In this document: positions 45,830 through 56,545 of the stretch, in pieces
Layout: the number at the start of each line of letters is the position of its first letter
How positions within the stretch are numbered: the stretch's first letter is position 1
DNA from: Plectosphaerella cucumerina
Lineage: Eukaryota; Ascomycota; Sordariomycetes; Glomerellales; Plectosphaerellaceae
Direction: 5' to 3'
Length of the DNA stretch: 64,000 nucleotides
NCBI GenBank assembly: GCA_020746995.1
Contig: JAGPXD010000002.1
Location: forward strand, 2,542,001 to 2,606,000
Notes under the pieces: model-generated
The model's input: the letters and a program-made list of their open reading frames with translations, nothing else
Databases searched by the model: none
Told to the model about the DNA's origin: nothing
Program-made: the position numbers and the translations under genes

Positions 45830-48321
45830 ATGAGGGCTCAACGACAGAGCATGCCGACGTCCAAAAGACCCAGGGTCGGAGAGCGGACAATGCTTGCATG
45901 CACTGGCTGCAAGCAGAAGAAGCTCAAGGTACGCACGCAGCCCCCGTTTACCGCCGATAAGACGTCACGTCTCATGGCTTCTCCATGTGATAGTGCGATG
46001 GCCAGAACCCTCGGTGCCAGAACTGCGTCAAGGGTGGACGAGGTAAGCCCCCCAGTGGGCCGTTTGACATGACTCCCTCCCTCCTCACACGTGGCTATCC
46101 ATGGCCAGTTCTGTCTGTCAGGGGGTCAAGCAGCTGACCATTCATTTAACCCTAGAATGTCTCGTCGAAGATCCAGCAACTGGACTGCATCGTCCTCGAG
46201 ACTACATGCAGTCACTGGAAGCCAGGGTTGCATATCTGGAGGGGCTTCTGCGGGAAGCCAGACCGGATGTTGCCATTGATCACTTCGCAGATCGCGATGG
46301 AGGACAGCCATCCTCATCCAGCAACATCGAGCCGAGCTTCAGCTTCTCGCAAACCGACACCGTGACTCCAGTCATGATGACAGCAGCACAGAGTGAACCG
46401 AGCATGAGCCTTGGCAACCAAAGACCCGAGCCTCAGCCCGCTGGCTCTGTTGACGCAGACGACCCTGCAGATCAGCTTTCTGCCGACGTGGCCCTGCTCT
46501 GCCTGGGCGCGGCAGGCCGCGAGCCTCATTACTTTGGTCCTTCATCAGCAGTCTCCTTCTCTCGCATCGTCAGCGCCACGCTGAACCTTCCGAAGAAGAA
46601 CGGAAGTTCGCAGCACAGCGTCACCAGCGGGCCCGGAGGTGCCTCCCAGTCCTCCCGTCCCACGGCCCCCATCATGTTTCCCACGCCGACTTTGGGATCA
46701 GCATTGTCTCAGGCCTACTTCGAAAACCTCCATCCGCAATACCCTTTCCTCCACAGACCTACATTTCATTACTGGGAGAGCGTCTGCATGAACGCCAATG
46801 CCGCAGGACAACTGTCGGCAGCAGGGGACACGGCTCTGTTTTTCGTCTGGATGGTGCGTCTTCTTTGGGGATGGACCTACAAGTGTTCTGATTATCTCAT
46901 AGGTGTATGCCATTGCCTCATTGACCCTGGGCCCGGGCCAGTACACGGCAGCCGAGTCATACTACTACATGGCCCTCGAATACCAGCCAGCCGTCCTCGA
47001 GCTCGACTCACTCGAGTCGATCCAAAGCCTGCTCTGCAGCGCCGTGTATTCAATTCGATCTCCTGTGGGAGTCAGTCTGTGGTTGGTACTCAGCGAGTCT
47101 CTAATGCCTGTTCCTCTCTCTAACAAGCACAGGAAAATATCTGGAGTTGCAATCCGTCACTGCGTTGAGCTGGGATATCATCGAAGTGTCACCAAATACC
47201 GGCGGCATTCGAACCCGCTCATTGCGGAGATTTCAAAAAGATGCTTCTGGGTCGCTTATGACATTGACAGAGTTGCTTCGTTCATCCTTGGCCGGCCAGT
47301 AGGAATTCCAGACGAGTACATCGATGCAGAGGTGAGTCGTCAGAGGAAGCATCCAACACACTCCGTACATTTCCACTAACAATCACAGTTGCCGCTCGAC
47401 ATCGACGACGACAACATCACTGGCGCAGGTCTGCTCAAGGAACCTCGGGCATCACCCGAGGAGCCACCAACCAGCATGACCAGGGCGCTGCACGTCATCA
47501 AGCTGCGGAGACTTTGGTCCAAGATCAGCCACTCACTGTACTCGACAAGCACAGTTTCGAGCAGGGAGCAGGCTCTCAACAGGACAGCAACCATTGCCAG
47601 CCTTCTTGCCGATCTGGATGCCTGGCACGAGAGCGTACCTGCACCGCCGGACTTTCCTGCTTATCAACCGCTGTCTGTTTTTGCATCGTTGGAATGGTTC
47701 CAACTCGCATACGATCACTCCATCCTGATGCTCTATCGTCACATCATCACTCACCCCCCGTATCCTGGCGATGAGCAGAACGTCGAGGACGCCATCGCGA
47801 CTTGTGCTTCGAGCGCCAGAGAGATGTGTATCCTCTATCGGCGGGTCTATCAGTCGCCTACCATCCAGTTCACTTGGGGCTCGCTTCACATTCTTTTCCT
47901 CGGCGGCCTGACCTATCTCTACTGCATCTGGAGATCGGCCAAGTACAGGGAGTCGTGTCGAAGAACAGACATCATCAACACCTGTATGGCGTGCAATACT
48001 GTCCTCATCATCATTGCTGAGAGATGGAGTCAAGCTGCGACATACCGAGACGTTTTTGAGAAGCTCTCCGAACGCACGCTGGATCTCGTCTGCAATCACG
48101 GCCCGGCTCCGGCGCCAGAAAAGTCCCTGGAGCAAAATGAGGACCAGTTCGGTTTCCCGACGGAAGCCCTTCTTCTGGAAGACTGGATCATGGATCTCGA
48201 CGATACGACCATGCCGCACGGATCGGAGTGGTTCGTTCAGGAGCTCCTGCAGGGGATGAGGGGCATTCAGCCACAAGAGTCAACGATGGATGATACCCAG
48301 AACGAGTCACAGACAGCGTGA
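45830..48321 (+). CDS. Zn2Cys6 transcription factor with fungal-specific (MHR) domain
   Basis: Six exons: 45830-45928, 45994-46042, 46156-46853, 46903-47081, 47133-47331 and 47389-48321, product 718 aa. The DNA-binding cluster is canonical, C-x2-C-x6-C-x6-C-x2-C-x6-C. It is assembled across the first two introns (CTGCKQKKLK / CDGQNPRCQNC VKGGR / EC). A linker and coiled-coil-like segment follow (RDYMQSLEARVAYLEGLLREA). The fungal transcription factor domain (about residues 230-480) has SQAYFENLHPQYPFLHRPTF, WKISGVAIRHCVELGYHR and KRCFWVAYDIDRVASFILGRPVGIPDEYID. Intron 4 uses a non-optimal GTTGGT donor, fixed by the conserved Trp. Neighbouring downstream genes encode amine/2-oxo-acid enzymes, so it may control them; this is inference from position. 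Confidence 0.9.
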
Positions 48322-48392
48322 TTCTGACTTGTTTATTATTGTATCATATACTAACTGAAACACGGGTCATCAAACTTCCGAGGCTTCCTTCT

Positions 48393-49847
48393 CTAGGTGC
48401 TGAGTGACAGAGTCGAGATGCACTTCCTCAGGCTCTGGTTTTGGATCTCGAGGTACAGGTCATCCGGGTTCTGGATCGGACCACCAAGGGCAACCTCGAG
48501 ACCTGCTTGATCAGGATGAGCTTTGGGCGGTGCTTCAGAAGTCGCCTTGCCGGTGCGCAGGTTGGATTGGAAGATCCCTGCCGCCGAGAAGGGCAGGAAG
48601 TCTTCGTAGGTGATGGGCTCCGCTGCCACGTAGCCTCCGTCGATGAGACGCTCCAGAGACTCCTGGTCCTGTAGGAGCTGCACATCGCCAAGGGGCTTGG
48701 ACGTGCGGCGGTATGTGCTGTACACGAGGCCCCTGCGGCGCAGCTCGCTCCAGTTGTCGGGGTAGTCCTCGAAGACCTCCTTCAAGATCTCGTCCTGTTC
48801 CGCCGCACCAGCACCAAGAGGCAGGTTTGCGATCTTCTCGTTGGCTTTCTGGAGGAGCTCGTCGTACAACGCCCGACCAGCTGGGGTCACGGCGGCTCCT
48901 CGCTCTTCGATTTCGCCAAAGCGAGCTCGGTGTGTTCCCTGTACGAGAGTGCCGGTCTCTGTCGGGAATCTGATCGACTCCTGAAGAGCAATGAAGCTGG
49001 TCTGTCGCAGAAGAATAGGGCATTCCCGTTTCGGAGGGCCTTCGATCCTCTCCTTGGTCTGAAGGCCCTGCTCTCTCATCTGCTCCTGGGCAGCGGTGAT
49101 GTCAAGGGTGCGGGGTGTGAGATGGTTGATATGGGAGCTCCTGAAAGACGCAATGTCGGCGAGGATGGAGTGCTCTGATGCCAGCTTCTGGTACTCAAGC
49201 TGGGTCGCCGAGGCCACCGGCCTCCAGCTGAAGGTCTTCATTGCTTCCGTCACGAACCGGGAAGCTTGGGAAGGGGTCAGGCGGCCATGCTGCTTATCGG
49301 CCGTGTCGAGGAGCTCCAGGAGGTCGGAGGTGAAGATCTGTCGTCTCTCGAGTAGGACAGAAGCAAGCTTTCGAGCCTCCTCATCCTGCAGTAGCTCTGG
49401 GCGAAGTAGTGTGGTGAAGATACGGAAAGGGTTCTTGTGGAGAGAGGTCGTGTCGGTAGGTCGGAAGCAGGTGGCGTGCATAGGGAGGCCGGCCACGGAG
49501 AGGTCATAGTAGCCGACGGCACTGAGGCCCAGGGCGGCGAAGATGCGGCTCACTGTCCTAAGCTCGTAAGGCGTCCCGAGGCGGATGGCGCCGTGACGTT
49601 CAATGTCGAGACGGGCGGATCCCGCATCGCCGATCCTCCCGGACGAAGGTAGTTTCTTCGCGATAACCTTATCGTTGACGGTTTGGACAATGCGAATGAG
49701 GTCCCCATACAGGGGAACTTCGTCCCGATACATGGCGGACATCGCCATGGTGAACGAGTCTCGGATATCATTGACATCGGCGAAAGCGTCGATGTCAGAG
49801 AGTTTGTTGCCAGCAAGGTGGCCCTGACCCATATTGAGAGTCGACAT
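48393..49847 (-). CDS. 2-oxoadipate dioxygenase/decarboxylase-like protein (DUF1338, HglS/YdcJ family)
   Basis: Single exon, 484 aa, MSTLNMGQGHL to CISTLSLST. It matches the DUF1338 family: an N-terminal block with FTMAMSAMYRDEVPLYGDLIRIVQ, an SxRLDIERHGAIRLGTPYELRTV segment carrying a likely metal His, MHATCFRP with a second His, SHINHLTPRTLDI with a third, and a C-terminal YEDFLPFSAAGIFQSNL containing a metal Glu candidate region. By family knowledge (bacterial HglS) such enzymes convert 2-oxoadipate with O2 to D-2-hydroxyglutarate and CO2 in lysine breakdown. Fungal members are poorly characterised, so the substrate is inferred. The gene is convergent with the Zn2Cys6 gene (71 bases apart) and divergent from the aldolase-like gene. 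It appears intact. Confidence 0.82.
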   Translation of the reverse strand: MSTLNMGQGHLAGNKLSDIDAFADVNDIRDSFTMAMSAMYRDEVPLYGDLIRIVQTVNDKVIAKKLPSSGRIGDAGSARLDIERHGAIRLGTPYELRTVSRIFAALGLSAVGYYDLSVAGLPMHATCFRPTDTTSLHKNPFRIFTTLLRPELLQDEEARKLASVLLERRQIFTSDLLELLDTADKQHGRLTPSQASRFVTEAMKTFSWRPVASATQLEYQKLASEHSILADIASFRSSHINHLTPRTLDITAAQEQMREQGLQTKERIEGPPKRECPILLRQTSFIALQESIRFPTETGTLVQGTHRARFGEIEERGAAVTPAGRALYDELLQKANEKIANLPLGAGAAEQDEILKEVFEDYPDNWSELRRRGLVYSTYRRTSKPLGDVQLLQDQESLERLIDGGYVAAEPITYEDFLPFSAAGIFQSNLRTGKATSEAPPKAHPDQAGLEVALGGPIQNPDDLYLEIQNQSLRKCISTLSLST

Positions 49848-50319
49848 GATGGCGATGGTTGTATGGGAGCAATGTAAGCTGCTGAAGATTGGGGCAATGA
49901 TGTTGATGAGGGGATTGTGAGAATGCAGTGTCCTGGATAACGCCTGCCATGGTTGTTGCTCGCTATCTCAACTCGACTTATATGGAGATAAGCGATGGCT
50001 CACCGTGACTCTCTGGTCTCGGCTACCCATGGCAGATGCCGGGTTCCTGCGCGCGCTCGTCGGTGACATCCCGATGAGCGGAGCCATCTCAGAAGCGCTA
50101 CGGTCACGGCCGGCGTGTCTCGAGCGCTAGCACTGGTGGAGCGACCCTGCAGCCATTTACGGGAGAAGCCGACCCAAGATGCTTGAGTGTGTTTATATGC
50201 GCCTGATCAGACATCTGGCGAAATGGGGCATGCGAAGTATTGGGTTTTGACCTGTTGCTCTGTAACTTCCAAGTCTTTGAATCGAGAATCCATCGGTCGT
50301 TTCGAAACGGCAAGCCGCC
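49848..50319. promoter_or_regulatory. Divergent promoter region (DUF1338 / class II aldolase-like)
   Basis: About 470 bases between two start codons facing away from each other. No specific operator recognised. The arrangement would allow common control by the adjacent Zn2Cys6 factor. Confidence 0.4.
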
Positions 50320-51245
50320 ATGTCCACGACAACCACTACCACTATCAAAGCCCCTGCGGCTGCCACCTCCAGCCTTAACACCCAGAGCTCAGGTGGTCAG
50401 GTGAAGAGGCTCCATAATATTCCCAAGTTCGCCACCAAAGAGGTCGAAAGGCAATGGCAACTTCAGCAGCTGGCAGGAGCGTTTCGTATCTTTGCCAAGC
50501 TCGGCTTCGCTGACGGCGGCAGCGGGCATATCAGTCTGAGAGGTGGGTTCCTCCATAGAGTTCAGTCTTGATGGAAAGCCTGTACTGACAGAACCTCACA
50601 GACCCAGTCCGGCCAGACACATTCTGGATCAACCCCTACGGCGTCCACTTCGGCCTCCTAACGGTATCAGACATGGTGCATGTGGATGAGGATGGCAACC
50701 GCATCGGCGGCGCAATCAAGCCGGTCAACACCGCGGGTTTCATCATTCACTCGGCCATTCACCAGCGTCGGCCAGACATCAACGCGGCGTGCCACCTGCA
50801 TAGCCCCTATGGCCGGGCGTGGTCGACCTTCGGCAAGCCCATCGAGATGCTCAACCAGGACAGCTGCATGTTCTTCGAGGACCTGGCCGTGTATCCTAGC
50901 TTTGGCGGTGTCGTGTTCGCCAAAGAGGAGGGCGGCAGGATCGCGAACGCCATGGGTCCGACGAAGAAGAACATCATACTGCAGAATCATGGGCTTCTGA
51001 CGGCGGGCGGCACTGTGGCGGAGGCGGCGGCGTTCTTCATCGCTCTTGAGCGTGCTTGTCAGACTCAATTACTCGTTGAAGCGGCTATGGCACCTGGAGG
51101 GTCGCAGCTGGAGAAGACCCTGGTTGGGGAGGAGGAGGCGAGGTATACGAAGAAGGGGACGGGCACGCCGGAGGTCATGTACATGCAGTTCGACCCGGAG
51201 TATCAGATGATTCTGAAGGAAACGGGAGGAGACTTTTTGCTGTAG
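50320..51245 (+). CDS. Class II aldolase/adducin domain protein
   Basis: Two exons: 50320-50542 and 50602-51245, with intron GTGGGT...CTCACAG. Product 288 aa. A Thr/Ala-rich N-terminus precedes the class II aldolase fold: GHISLRDPVRPDTFWINPYGVHF, the zinc-ligand region ACHLHSPYGRAWSTFG (two His), EDLAVYPSFGGVVF and IILQNHGLLTAGGTVAEAA with another His. The C-terminus ends FDPEYQMILKETGGDFLL. Members cleave or epimerise sugar phosphates, or act on other hydroxy-oxo acids. Fungal copies of this type are mostly uncharacterised, so no substrate is assigned. It sits on the plus strand ahead of the D-2-hydroxyacid dehydrogenase, between genes for oxo-acid and amine oxidation. Confidence 0.85.
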
Positions 51246-51957
51246 TATGAGATGGATCATGTTCCCATTCTAAATCAGGTCTGTTGGATGACGTGACACT
51301 GGAGTCATAACATGAACGGAGGACATGTCTGCACGACCAGGGTGATCCGTAAGAGTTTGCTCAAAACAACTCGAACATCGATGTTTTTTTTTGCAAATCT
51401 AGAACGCCTAGATGGCCAAGGGGTCGAGATTTGGTTTCAACTCACCACCAACTGAACATACATGCCTCGACTGCTGCCAGTGATTCGGCTTGGAGCAGGT
51501 CAGCTCGCTTCCCGCCGCTGAGAAGCCAAATTCCGACACATGACCCTCGGACGCAGCCGACCGGAACCGGAGATGTGGTCACCGGGCATCTTCCAAACCC
51601 GTAGCTAGCATGCATGCCGACCCGGAGCCGTGACAGATGCCCGGACGGCGGAATCCGGCAGTGCGGGTCAAGTGGATCCGGAGGCGCCCCACCATCGCCG
51701 GTGATGCGGGGGATGGCTTCGGGAGAAGCCAGAGGTGACGTTGCCGACGGCCAGGGGACCCCAAGTGAGCAAGGGAATGTCCCGAGTGATCGTCCCCAGA
51801 GCACGCGAACAACGGACGATAAGCTCGAGATATCATGGCCACAAGAGAATCCCAAACGTTCCGTCAAGGCGCCTCCGAAGTATCCCAACCCCGGAGCATA
51901 CCATACCCCTCACCAACTCCTCTCACACTCACCTATCCCTCCTCAACACCTCTCACC
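51246..51957. other. Intergenic region (class II aldolase-like / D-2-hydroxyacid dehydrogenase)
   Basis: About 710 bases. A poly-T stretch lies near 51384. The last 60 bases are CT/CA-rich before the next start. No gene supported. Confidence 0.5.
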
Positions 51958-53065
51958 ATGTCGCCCAGCAGAGTCGAAGCCGCCGCCGCGAGGAAGCCCC
52001 GCGTTGTGTCGCTGGGTGAGCCCAAGTATGCCGGCCGCGAATACCTCGAGGCCTTCGGTGAGCAGTTCGACTATGAGGTGCTCGACGCCAAAAATCGCGA
52101 GGAGACACAAGCCCAGCTGCCGGCGCTCATCAAGCAGGGCGGTCCAATTGATGCCTTCGTCATCCGCATGGGCACGCCGCCCTACGAGCCCTTTGACGAG
52201 GGCCTCCTCCGGGCGCTCGTTCCGGACTGCAAGATCATCACGTCGGCGTCGGCCGGGTACAACGAGTTCGACGTCGACTGGATGAGCAAGGAGGGCATCC
52301 TCTTTTGCAATTCGGTCGATGCTGTCGCCGAGGCCACCGCGGACATGGCCATGTTCCTCATTTTGGCTGTCCTGCGCAACACCTCCAACGCCGAGAAGAG
52401 CGTCCGCCAGGGCAAATGGAGGGGAGCTCCAGGGACGCTGTCGCCCGCTCGCGACCCCACCAACATGACCCTGGGCATCATCGGCATGGGTGCCATCGGA
52501 AAGGTGCGTACGAGACATAACCCAAGCCTTGAAAACTTGTGAGCTGATGCGTCCCAAACAGTACCTCGCCAAGAAGGCCGCCGTCTTCAACATGAAGATC
52601 CGGTACTACAACCGCACACAACTGCAGCCTGAAGTTGAGCAAGCCTACGACGCGACCTACTGCTCCTCCCTGACCGAACTCCTCTCCTCCTCCGACGTCG
52701 TCTCGGTCAACTGCCCCCTCAACGCCAACACGACCAATCTCCTGAGCACGGCCGAGTTCGCATCAATGAAGGACGGCGCCTTCCTCGTCAACACAGCGCG
52801 CGGCGCCGTCGTCGACGAGAAGGCCCTCAAGGTCGCCCTGCAGTCGGGCAAGATCGCGCGCGCCGGGCTTGACGTTCTCTATGACGAGCCCAACGTCGAT
52901 CCCTGGTTCTTCGACCAGGATAATGTGATTCTGCAGCCGCATCTGGGCGGTTTGACGGACGTGGCCTTCCAAAAGGCGGAGAGGGAGTGCTTCGAGAACA
53001 TCCGTGCCTTCTTCGAGAAGGGCGCCGCTAACAGCCCGGTGAACCTGAAGACTGTGAAGAAGTAG
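51958..53065 (+). CDS. NAD-dependent D-isomer-specific 2-hydroxyacid dehydrogenase
   Basis: Two exons: 51958-52503 and 52562-53065, product 349 aa. MSPSRVEAAAARKPRVVSLGEPKYAG starts the substrate-binding domain. An ATG-less open frame extends upstream but is not family-like. The dinucleotide motif GIIGMGAIGKYLAKKA is completed across the intron (GTGCGT...AAACAG). Catalytic residues are visible as Arg in NTARGAVVDE-type context and the Glu/His relay in GLDVLYDEPNVD and QPHLGGLT. By family knowledge it interconverts a D-2-hydroxy acid and its 2-oxo acid. If the DUF1338 neighbour makes D-2-hydroxyglutarate, this enzyme could oxidise it, but glyoxylate, hydroxypyruvate and other substrates are equally possible from sequence. 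Confidence 0.9.
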
Positions 53066-53877
53066 GAAGGGCTGGCTGGGTTCATGAATGTATGATAAAC
53101 TAGACCAAGGCTGGATACATAACAAATGATGGTTATCGGGTGTTCCTAAGAAACGAGATGCTTGAAAGTGATGGGAGTGTGTTCTGCCCCTGAACTTGGA
53201 AGTTGGTGCTGGACTCAGGGGTTGATCCACTGTATTAGCCCCTGTCAACTGAACCTGGGAGCTTGCGATTAGGCGACTTGATGTGCTGGATTTTACAATT
53301 TTTTCAAGTTGAAGTTAAAGAGACAACTCTGAAGCGTACCTTACTGAACAAGCCCTCTAGGAAGCCGTCGGGCTCGGATGCCGATGCCAGGGCTCTATAG
53401 TGCCGGAAACGAAACAGTCCAAGGGGGCATCCGGCTGTTGCCAGAACACACAATCAGCCATGATAGCTACTGTAAATACTGTAGTACTGTAGACCGCCTC
53501 GCCTTGCGCCGGCACACCCTCCGTCAGTGGTACGATCTTCAATGGATCTGACCGGAACCTCCTCCGTTCATCGCTCGGCGAAAGCCACTGCTTCCCCGGC
53601 GGCCTGCGGAGAACACTGGGCGTTATCAGCTCGGCCGTAAGTGCGGGGGAGGCTAACTCGCGGGACAATCCGAGCGTGTGATGCGCTATCGGACCCGCTG
53701 AATGCGTGTTAGGGTGTCGATGACATCCAGCTTGGGGAATCCTCTGGGCTTCTTCCAGTCCGACCAGGCAGAGCTGCCAATGATAACAAGAAGCTCACTT
53801 CCGATGCCATAGCCGCATTCGACCTCATCAACTTGAGAATCTCACATCCCAAGCTCAAAGACTCATTCATCGCAGTC
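53066..53877. other. Intergenic region upstream of the FAD oxidase
   Basis: About 810 bases. It contains three copies of TACTGTA in 24 bases (53468-53491), a possible binding-site cluster for an unknown regulator. No gene supported. Confidence 0.5.
53468..53491 (+). repeat. Cluster of three TACTGTA heptamers
   Basis: Heptamers at 53468-53474, 53477-53483 and 53485-53491, about 390 bases upstream of the FAD oxidase start. Possible regulatory element; function not known. Confidence 0.5.
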
Positions 53878-55396
53878 ATGGCACCCTCTAAGCTGCAGAA
53901 GGACGATGCAGTGGTCATCGTCGGGGCTGGCATCTTCGGCCTCAGCACGGCGCTGCATCTCGCCAGTCGGGGATACACCAACGTCACCGTCTTCGATCGA
54001 CAGAACTATTACGAGACCCTGTATTCTTACCAGAAGGGCTGCGACGCAGCTTCGGCAGGTGAGCAGAACCCGACCGTCAACTTTACCTGGGCGTTGGCGG
54101 CTAACCCGTCGTCACCTTGCAGACCTGAACAAGATCATGCGATCAGCATATGGAGCCCAGACGGAATACCAGGAGCTCTCCTTCGAGGCAATCCGAGACT
54201 GGAGGGCATGGAATGATGAGATAGCGGCCGGCAACGTACCGCCAGGGATGAGCCGCGATGACAGGGTCTTCATCAACACAGGGGTCATGTCGCTGAACGA
54301 GGGCACTGAACTGCCGGCATTTGAGCGGGCGACCATTGATGGCATGGTGAAGCATGGCCATGTCGACTCGCAACTCTCGACAACAGACGCGGCTCACCTC
54401 AAGACTGCGGCTGACAAGGGTCTCGATATGGACCAATTCCGGTGTCGTTCTCGTGGCAAAAAGGTCGTCGGGGTTATGGATACCAGTGGAGGCGTTACCA
54501 TCGCCGACAAGGCGTGCCGTTTCGCACTTCACAAGGCCAGAGCACACGGCGCCCATTTTGTCTTCGGACCCCGAGCCGGCGGCTTTGACTCGCTCGTCTA
54601 TGAGGATGGCCGAGTCTCGGGCATCCGGACGAGGGACGGCAAGACTCACGGGGCGAAACTTGTGATTATGGCCTGCGGCGGCTGGACGCCCTCGCTCGTG
54701 CCGCAGCTCGATGGGCTCTGCGAAACGACAGCCGGCTCAGTTGCCGTGTACCGATTGCCGCGAGGTTCGGCAGCTTACGACCGCTTCGCACCCGACAAGT
54801 TTCCGGTGTGGATGTTCAAGATGCGCGACGGCGCGGGCGGCGGGCTCTACGGATTCCCGCGCGATGATGAGGGACTCCTCAAGATCGGCTACCGCGGGAC
54901 AAAGTACACCAACCCACGACCACAGGCGGACGGCAAGGAGCGCAGCGTGCCGGTAACGCGGTACACTGAGGGCGAGCGGCTGGCCGAGATCCCCGTGCAG
55001 GCCATGGACGTGATCGCGCAGTTTGTGGCAGGCTTCATGCCCGAGCTGGCCAAAGAGGGCCTCGACGAAGTGGCGTTCACAAGACTCTGCTGGTACACAG
55101 ACACGTTCGACAACCATTTCGTGATCGACCATGTGCCCGGGCAGGAGGGACTGCTTGTTGCGACGGGCGGCAGCGGACACGCGTTCAAGTACCTGCCCAA
55201 CATTGGGCGCTGGGTAACCGACGTGATCGAGGGCGTCGGGTTGGAGAGACCAGCGGTCAGGGCGTGGCGATGGCGGGAGCTGGGACGGGCCACGCCGGCC
55301 AACGTGTTGATGGAGGGCAAGAAGGGGGCGCGGGCGTTGTCCAACGTGCCGCTGACGTCCATGTCGGCGGGACACGCGGTTTCGGCAAAGCTGTAG
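53878..55396 (+). CDS. FAD-dependent amine oxidase (fructosyl amino acid oxidase / saccharopine oxidase-like)
   Basis: Two exons: 53878-54058 and 54123-55396, with intron GTGAGC...CTTGCAG. Product 484 aa. MAPSKLQKDDAVVIVGAGIFGLSTALHLASRGY carries the N-terminal FAD GxGxxG motif and ends in a VFD acidic residue. YQKGCDAASADLNKIMRSAYG follows, joined across the intron. The C-terminal half has TRLCWYTDT with a Cys (residue 383) at the position that binds flavin covalently in this family, then GLLVATGGSGHAFKYLPNIG. By family knowledge these oxidise C-N bonds of fructosyl amino acids, saccharopine, pipecolate or sarcosine, releasing H2O2. The last residues AKL form a PTS1-like peroxisomal signal, which fits an H2O2-producing enzyme. 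The substrate is not determinable here. Confidence 0.87.
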
Positions 55397-56545
55397 CAGG
55401 CACCGAGGCTGGATGTTCGCTTCAAAAGCTGCCGAGGAAACTTCGGGTCGCAGCAGTAGTTGGATGGAGACTTGTACATGATCCGAGGTGCTGGAGGTGG
55501 TACGGTTGAGAGGGTGAAGTTTCAGCGTTGGGCGACAACGGCGCACCGTCGTAGGGCAATCAGAACGCAGGATATGGCGCGGTTCCGCGTATAAGAACCT
55601 CCCGGACCTGGCCCCTGCCGGATCGATGTGTATACATCATATCCCGATCGAGACAACATGGGAGGAAGCGGCTGGCCGTTCGTGAAGGGTGTCGAGGGGC
55701 TGGTTCGTGTAGCCTGATGCTATTTTGAGGATGGGCCCGTGACGAAGCGACGGGGTCTTCTCCCGTCTTTCTTCCCGTCGGCGTGGCAGTAGTGAGCTTA
55801 CAACGGCGCCGTCTGACGTTGAGATGCAGAGAGAATAGAGACAATTACGAGGAAAGAAACGTCAGAACCTTACGGGAGTGTGCCAGATGCACCGAAGATA
55901 GAAATCATCGGGTCCCAGACGGGCTGGGCGGACCCGCCGTAGCGTGGGAGCGATAGCGATGGCAGGTGAATCCCGACCAATCAGCACCGTCACCATGACT
56001 GATAGGGGCAAGCCGGCGCCCGTCGTCCGCTGGAGCTCCCGGCTGTCACCCTCTGCGGAAATTGTGAGACAGGTACATGCTCCCAGCACAGGTAGCGAGG
56101 GGCCCAGGCTAGCCCAAGTTTTCCCCGGACACGGCAGGCATGCGGAGGAGCACCGCAGCCAGCACTGGCAGTCCAGCCGTACCTGTAGGTAGCGCCGTCG
56201 CTTCATCTGCGCCTCGCAACCATCTATCTCTCCATCCCTCCGACCGACCAACGTCAAGCACATGGCCTGTCTCCCGTCTCGACCCTCCTCTTCAGCCCAC
56301 CCACGAACCCTGCACCAGACATAAGATAACCTTGCGCCACACCGAATCCGAATTGCGCATCGTCCTGGGCGGCATGAGCTCGACGTGAGGTTGCCCCTCT
56401 ACGCATAGACGCCCGCCCGTGCCTCGAGCTGTCTGTCGCAGCCGCATCTGGCCGACCACCTGCCACGACCACCACCCCCTCGCACGCCCCTCGAGGCAAG
56501 CCCTCTGCACGCCGCTGCCCCTAGGGGTTGCCAAAACCAGACGCT
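55397..56545. other. Intergenic region upstream of the Ndt80-type regulator
   Basis: About 1.15 kb. The last 350 bases are strongly C-rich on the plus strand, consistent with a long leader of the regulator transcript. No gene supported. Confidence 0.5.
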
